The translations under genes were made by a program, and so were the position numbers. A stretch of 64,000 nt of DNA from Candidatus Nanosyncoccus alces (GTDB lineage Bacteria; Patescibacteriota; Saccharimonadia; Saccharimonadales; Saccharimonadaceae), in assembly GCF_004138395.1 (NCBI RefSeq), contig NZ_PRLM01000001.1, forward strand, positions 112,315 to 176,314, read 5' to 3'. A model generated the notes under the pieces. The model did not search any database. It was not told where the DNA came from and was given only the letters and a program-made list of their open reading frames with translations. Shown here piece by piece: positions 59,841 through 64,000 of this stretch. The number at the start of each line of letters is the position of its first letter. Position 1 is the stretch's first letter.

Positions 59841-62827
59841 ATGCTAATTACTCCCATATTGTTCATAAAAGATTTCTCGTTGATACCACTCACGATCTTA
59901 TCGAGAATCGTATCTTCGCCGATTTTAACTGTCAGGGCGATTGGTTCTTCTTCATCATCTTTTTCTTGCATCTCCCGGCGCAATTCACTTTGCCGTAATC
60001 TCGCATCAATATCGCTCCCGATATTTGCGCCAATATCCATATTCTGGCCGATGTCAGCGATTTCGTAGCCGGAGAACACTTCATCTACGGCTCCGGTCAG
60101 TTTATTTGCCATATAGACGACTTCAGATTCCGCATCATGAATTGATTCGGCGATTCCGCCAGCGATACCGGCCACAAAGAAACCACCTGATTTCTTCATC
60201 ACCCGGCTTGGCGATTTGATTTGGAGGGTAGAGTTAAAAGTATTCTTGGCGGCAAGTGCGCTATTTTTCGCCGCATTTGAGACCTGCCACGAGTTTTGGT
60301 TGATACCGGTGGCAATTCCGCCAGCGAAGCTGCGACCGCTCTGTTCGAATTGTGGCTCGACGGCATCTGCCACCTTTACGGCTTCTTTTATAGAATCGGT
60401 TGAGCTATTCCAGAACTTTTTATAACCCTCATCTGCTTTTGCTAACTGGTCGCCGATAAAGAGAGCCATATTTTCGGCATCTTCTTCGGTAAATTTGACC
60501 ATTTTGCCATGCGCGTCTTTGTACTCGATAGTTGAGGTACCGAGTTCGAGGAGTTTCTGGTTGATATCTTCGTAACGACCAGCTTTGGCGAGGTCTAGCA
60601 ACTCGGCCTGTTTCTCGGTCATAATACGCTTCCACTCCATGTTGCCGTATTCTTCGGTTTTATCTGTTACGGTCTGTTGAGCTTCGGCGAGCTTTTCTTT
60701 TGCTGCTGTTGCGCGACCTTCCGCAGAAAGTGCTTCAAGCTCAGCTTTGTGGAGTTCGTCGGTTGAGTAAGTACCGGCATTAAGCATTTCATTATATTTT
60801 TCGCGTTTCTTGGTGGCTTGCTCTTGTGCGTTGATATAAGCTAGTTCGGAATCGACAGCATTTAACTCGGCATCCTCTAGTTCGTCTATCAGCTCTTTCT
60901 GCCTTTGTATGGCTTCGTTATGCCATTCCGTTGTTTGTGTTGAGAGTTTGACCGTATCCATACGGTTGCGCTCGGCAAGTTCAGCTTCCATCGTAGAAAG
61001 CTTCAAAGCTTCATTTACTACGCTAATTCCGGTGAGAACGGCTGTAATCGCAAGTCCTACAATACTCGTAGTAGAGAATACAGCGTTTAAGATCTGGCCA
61101 GCTGTCGCACAGGCGCTCTGTGCGGCCGTTACGACTCCGAGACCAACTGCGTAAGCGCCACTTGCTGTCGTTCCGGCTACCATGGCACCGGTCATAGCAA
61201 TTTGAATCCCGGTTACTATTCCGGCTATCAGTTGGTAAGCTTCCCATGCGGCCACCATGATACCTATTGTCAACGCGATATTTTTTATCAGCTCTACGAC
61301 CGCCTGTTGCTGAGCGATCCAATTTAGCATATCGCCAATACCTTGGAGAACGCTGACAATAATTCCACCAGTAAATTCGGCAATTGGTCTTAAGAAGTTA
61401 TCGAATAACCAAGCGAAAGTTGGCGCACAAGCATCTATGACGGCTCCAATTAGGTTTAGCGCTCCGGCTATTGCGTGGAAGGCGGCAGGAATAAAGTCAT
61501 TCATAGCCCAGAGCGTCAGAGGCTCTAAAACGTTATCGTAGAGCCATTCTAGCCCGGCGCCAATTCTGTCGCCGAAAGGTTTCAGTGCTTCCCAAACTTC
61601 ATTTAGGCCTTTACTAATTTTCTCCCATTCTATCTTTTTGAAAGTATTATTAAGCTTCTTGCCCATCTTCTCGAAAGCCTTGTAGATTCTGTCGGCCATT
61701 TCGAGTGCCTTATTGGTAATCTTGTCAAAGTTTCCAGAATATAAACTATCCCAGTCTATCTTTGGTAGATCAATAGTTCCGCCACCGCCGCCACCAGAGC
61801 TTCCGCCGGATGATGAATCGTCTGGGGCATTTAGAGTGTTCATTTCATCAAAGGCGGCGAGTTGTTTAGCGAGCTTCTTGACCTTGCCACTTGAACTATC
61901 AGCAGCATCGCCAACGGATCCTATGCCAGTACTTATGTCTGAAAAATCTTGCGCATAAGCACTCGCGTCGAATTCGATTCCGAATAATCTCGCTATCGCC
62001 TGAAACGCTCTCGTCGTCGCAATTACGATCGCATTGAGGACAGGGAGAACGACCGAGAGAAGCGGTTGGAACATATTACCAATTGCTACACCTAAATCTA
62101 TAATTGAGGTTTTCAGCATCCTCATCTGATTTGCCGGACTGTTGATGGTTCGCGCCAAGTCGCCTTGCGCGTTTGAAGTTCTTTGCAGGATGGCAAGATA
62201 GGTTGCCAAGGCCTTTTGCTGAGTATTTAGCTCATCACCAGTTCTGGCAATGCCATTTGCGTAGGCGACTTGCTTTACTTCGCTATCTCGCACCATAATA
62301 CCAAGCTCTTGTAACGGCCTCGGCATTCCGGCCATCGCTGACTGAATTTTCTCAAAGGCTGATTCCGGTGATATGTTATAGAATGATGCGATGTCGTTCG
62401 AGAGTAGAGCAATACCTTTACCGAGCTTAACGGCTTCATCCTGCGCGATACCCATTGAGGCGGTCATATTGGTCATTACGCCAGAGTATTTACGAAGCCA
62501 AGCTCCGCTTACGCCGACTGAGTCCTGAACCTGCTTACTCCACTCTCTAGTCGCGTCAGCCCATTTACCCATTGAGACTTGGAACAAGTTCTCATCCTCG
62601 ATATAATTCATGGCCGCTGTAATTGAGCTTGCGGTCGCCTTGATAATCGCACCAACAGAAACAACCTTGGCCGCGAGCGAGCCAAAGCCTTTAGTCATAT
62701 TAGTGCTACTATTTTTTACATTTTTATCAAGCCCAGAAATCTGACTCTGAACTTTGGCGATTTCTGAGTTGAATTTACTTGTTTGTGCGGTGATGAGAAC
62801 TTGTAGCTCATCTACTGTCATTGCCAT
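59837..62827 (-). CDS. Phage tail tape measure protein
   Basis: 996 residues from ATG 62827 (TGGAGC 8 nt upstream; an in-frame TTG at 62842 overlaps this site and is rejected). N-terminal segment with AQTSKFNSEIAKVQSQISGLDK coiled coil, the tape-measure core (ANGIARTGDELNTQQKALATYL, NMFQPLLSVVLPVLNAIV), a Gly/Ser linker near 345, several amphipathic or hydrophobic stretches (about 520-650) and a helical C-terminus with SPSRVMKKSGGFFVAGIAGG, typical of siphophage TMPs. Its length would fix tail length (about 1.5 angstrom per residue gives about 150 nm, inference). Confidence 0.93.
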   Translation of the reverse strand: MAMTVDELQVLITAQTSKFNSEIAKVQSQISGLDKNVKNSSTNMTKGFGSLAAKVVSVGAIIKATASSITAAMNYIEDENLFQVSMGKWADATREWSKQVQDSVGVSGAWLRKYSGVMTNMTASMGIAQDEAVKLGKGIALLSNDIASFYNISPESAFEKIQSAMAGMPRPLQELGIMVRDSEVKQVAYANGIARTGDELNTQQKALATYLAILQRTSNAQGDLARTINSPANQMRMLKTSIIDLGVAIGNMFQPLLSVVLPVLNAIVIATTRAFQAIARLFGIEFDASAYAQDFSDISTGIGSVGDAADSSSGKVKKLAKQLAAFDEMNTLNAPDDSSSGGSSGGGGGGTIDLPKIDWDSLYSGNFDKITNKALEMADRIYKAFEKMGKKLNNTFKKIEWEKISKGLNEVWEALKPFGDRIGAGLEWLYDNVLEPLTLWAMNDFIPAAFHAIAGALNLIGAVIDACAPTFAWLFDNFLRPIAEFTGGIIVSVLQGIGDMLNWIAQQQAVVELIKNIALTIGIMVAAWEAYQLIAGIVTGIQIAMTGAMVAGTTASGAYAVGLGVVTAAQSACATAGQILNAVFSTTSIVGLAITAVLTGISVVNEALKLSTMEAELAERNRMDTVKLSTQTTEWHNEAIQRQKELIDELEDAELNAVDSELAYINAQEQATKKREKYNEMLNAGTYSTDELHKAELEALSAEGRATAAKEKLAEAQQTVTDKTEEYGNMEWKRIMTEKQAELLDLAKAGRYEDINQKLLELGTSTIEYKDAHGKMVKFTEEDAENMALFIGDQLAKADEGYKKFWNSSTDSIKEAVKVADAVEPQFEQSGRSFAGGIATGINQNSWQVSNAAKNSALAAKNTFNSTLQIKSPSRVMKKSGGFFVAGIAGGIAESIHDAESEVVYMANKLTGAVDEVFSGYEIADIGQNMDIGANIGSDIDARLRQSELRREMQEKDDEEEPIALTVKIGEDTILDKIVSGINEKSFMNNMGVISI

Positions 62828-63131
62828 TGATTTTTGCTCCAAGCAGGGTGGCAGTTTTAAGAAGAACGTCGTCGGTTATCGGCATCATCTTCTTTTCCTG
62901 CGTACTAGAGAGAAACGGCTTGTCTGGGAACTTCTTCGGCGCTCCAATTGCTAGCCCAATATACTGGCCGAGCAAATAGTTGAGCGCGTCCGTAGTTTCT
63001 GTACGAGTTTTTACTTTACGAGAGTAAGCCTCGCAATGCTTGAGAAACTCATTTGGTGTTAAGCTCCAATAAAGTTCGAGAGAAACTCCAATATAGAGTG
63101 CATCTACTTCGTGTTCTCGCCAGCTTTCTTG
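62808..63131 (-). CDS. gpT-like extension read in the -1 frame (tail assembly chaperone)
   Basis: Minus-strand frame -1 relative to the gene for gpG is open from well inside gpG to TGA at 62808-62810, about 107 codons past 63131. It contains EVDALYIGVSLELYWSLTPNEF-type sequence (TPxEF motif) and no ATG/GTG start near its beginning, so it is best explained by ribosomal frameshifting that makes a gpGT fusion, as in many siphophages. It overlaps the tape-measure start by 20 nt. A candidate slip site is TCCAAGAAAGC (63123-63133), which is not a canonical X XXY YYZ heptamer. Confidence 0.7.
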   Translation of the reverse strand, partial: QESWREHEVDALYIGVSLELYWSLTPNEFLKHCEAYSRKVKTRTETTDALNYLLGQYIGLAIGAPKKFPDKPFLSSTQEKKMMPITDDVLLKTATLLGAKINGNDSR

Positions 63132-63481
63132 GAAGCTTCTGGTATCTTTGAGGCTTCCGCGATTGCTTCGGAGAGAGTCGTTCGCATTTGATTGGTGTCG
63201 ATTGCTCTTGGTAAAAAACCGGCTTCAATCAGAGCGTCTATGACTTCAATTTGAAGTTCAATTTTGCCATATTCTTTGATTTTCTCGTCAACGATATCGA
63301 ATGTCTTTTCCTCGTCGAGGTTCAACCTATTTCCAGACTTATCTCTTAAGCCCACCATTAAGAATTGGATTAAAGTTGTTAGTTTGAATGACGCAATAAT
63401 CTTTTCGAGTGAGCCGTCTAGAGCTTCCTCTACGGCGGCTACATCTCTTGCGGTGAATTTAAGATTTAGTTTGTTGCTCAT
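63104..63481 (-). CDS. Phage tail assembly chaperone gpG-like
   Basis: 125 residues, mostly helical and acidic/basic mixed (KFTARDVAAVEEALDGSLEK, KLTTLIQFLMVGLRDKSG, IEVIDALIEAGFLP). Lies between the tail tube and tape measure genes, where gpG is found, and its end overlaps an open -1 frame. gpG proteins coat the tape measure during tail assembly. Ends with TAG at 63104. Confidence 0.8.
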   Translation of the reverse strand: MSNKLNLKFTARDVAAVEEALDGSLEKIIASFKLTTLIQFLMVGLRDKSGNRLNLDEEKTFDIVDEKIKEYGKIELQIEVIDALIEAGFLPRAIDTNQMRTTLSEAIAEASKIPEASKKAGENTK

Positions 63482-63507
63482 GGTATTATTCCTTGATTAA
63501 GTTAATA

Positions 63508-63933
63508 TTAAACATTTGCCGGTGTGTATTCTGGCGCGCCAGATACGCGAACGGTCGCCTTGAAAGTATCTAGGCCATCCGTAGTCTTTTCGCCGAAGCC
63601 AAAGGCGCTGAAATAGCCATTGAGGGCTAGTTTGGTGCCGGACGGTGTTTCGATTACGAAGTCGCGGTTTTGCTGACCGTTGAAGACGTCATAAAGTGCT
63701 GAGACTTGGACGCCATCAATAATATTCCCAGCGATATCGAACGAGCCAAAATCTACGACACCGGCGATAAATTCCTTGGCTCCGTTTGGACTATCAAGAG
63801 TCGTTACGTCAATTTCTTCGCGTTCGCCATTTACTTCGCCAATGGAAGTAAGATGAGCGATTACTGTATCGGCCTGCTCGTCGCCGGCCTTTTTCATTGT
63901 GAGGGTTGTACCCATAGTTCGGGTTCCAGCCAT
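63508..63933 (-). CDS. Phage major tail (tube) protein
   Basis: 141 residues, beta-rich. HLTSIGEVNGEREEIDVTTL, GAKEFIAGVVDFGSFDIAGN and FSAFGFGEKTTDGLDTFKATVRVSG match the lambda gpV/TP901 type tail tube family. It polymerises round the tape measure to form the tube of a non-contractile tail. GGAGAAATT precedes the ATG. Confidence 0.88.
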   Translation of the reverse strand: MAGTRTMGTTLTMKKAGDEQADTVIAHLTSIGEVNGEREEIDVTTLDSPNGAKEFIAGVVDFGSFDIAGNIIDGVQVSALYDVFNGQQNRDFVIETPSGTKLALNGYFSAFGFGEKTTDGLDTFKATVRVSGAPEYTPANV

Positions 63934-63941
63934 AATTTCTC

Positions 63942-64000
63942 CTATCTTGTCGTTTCAAAACGACAGTTGATGTGATGTAATGCGCCCTCTGGACGAGGAA
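63942..64000 (-). CDS. Partial phage gene upstream of the tail tube gene
   Basis: Only the 3' end is present: PRPEGALHHINCRFETTR then TAG (63942-63944). It is followed 8 nt later by the tail tube start. Position suggests a head-tail connector or tail terminator protein, but the fragment is too short to name. Confidence 0.6.
   Translation of the reverse strand, partial: PRPEGALHHINCRFETTR

Noticed and set aside
53432..64000. Diversity-generating retroelement or CRISPR array in the accessory region
   Set aside because: No reverse transcriptase, template/variable repeat pair or regularly spaced direct repeats are visible within the window.

Overview
This window reads like a chromosome segment of a Patescibacteria/CPR bacterium, most likely Candidatus Saccharibacteria (TM7). 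That placement is inference from gene content, not a phylogeny. The signs are: uL30 is missing between rpsE and rplO; bL36, bL32 and uS4 carry no zinc cysteines; RpoC has lost both zinc-binding sites; intergenic gaps are very short; biosynthesis is sparse beside a full set of information-processing genes; and an L-lactate dehydrogenase is present. TGA is used as a stop (for example in ftsE and the sortase gene at 36541), so the code is standard table 11 and not the UGA=Gly code of Gracilibacteria/Absconditabacteria.

Layout. 1-1.6 kb: end of the spc ribosomal operon (rplF-rplR-rpsE-rplO). 1.7-8.1 kb: membrane-anchored FKBP-type isomerase, exonuclease I, lactate dehydrogenase, a Pro-rich surface protein, metG, and an aquaporin on the minus strand. 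8.2-20.7 kb: a small membrane protein, a 1066-residue membrane protein of unknown function, pheST, then ftsE-ftsX, a coiled-coil/CHAP peptidoglycan hydrolase, an S41 protease and a GT4 glycosyltransferase, which together look like a division and cell-envelope module. 20.8-27.4 kb: leuS, tsaC, a SpoU methyltransferase, glutaredoxin, rpmF, nusB, Nudix, rnc, rpsP, khpA. 27.4-41.5 kb: rpoB-rpoC with a structured leader, a structured RNA region, secY, sortase, infA, rpmJ, rpsM, rpsK, rpsD, rpoA, rplQ, rplM, rpsI, tRNA-Ala. 41.6-45.5 kb (minus): thyA-folA-glyA, a complete thymidylate/one-carbon cycle, and an HD-domain hydrolase whose promoter spacer contains a run of nine C. 45.6-48.6 kb: sortase-like protein, CotH-type protein and a bile-salt-hydrolase-like enzyme. 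49-53.4 kb: tRNA-Ala, trpS, a SpoT-like HD hydrolase, a pseudouridine synthase, a DNA polymerase III delta'-like protein and a TPR protein.

53.4-64 kb is accessory DNA. It begins with tRNA-Tyr and tRNA-Thr, each beside a decayed partial copy of itself, then a strongly self-complementary stretch, a phage-type protein gene plus tag, and the tail module of a siphovirus-like prophage on the minus strand (tail tube, gpG and a -1 frame gpT extension, tape measure, small tail protein, Tal-like hub, fibre/collar protein). The prophage runs off the right edge; no integrase, terminase or capsid gene is visible.

Regulation. Many genes have a -10 hexamer ending exactly 6 nt before the ATG, which places the transcription start on the start codon (leaderless mRNA). 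Ribosomal and operon-internal genes have Shine-Dalgarno sites. Terminators are short A-stem/U-stem hairpins and several serve convergent genes. The observations I rate highest are the poly-C promoter spacer, the tail module with its frameshift, the systematic leaderless promoters, the zinc-free RNA polymerase/ribosomal proteins, and the unassigned structured RNA regions.
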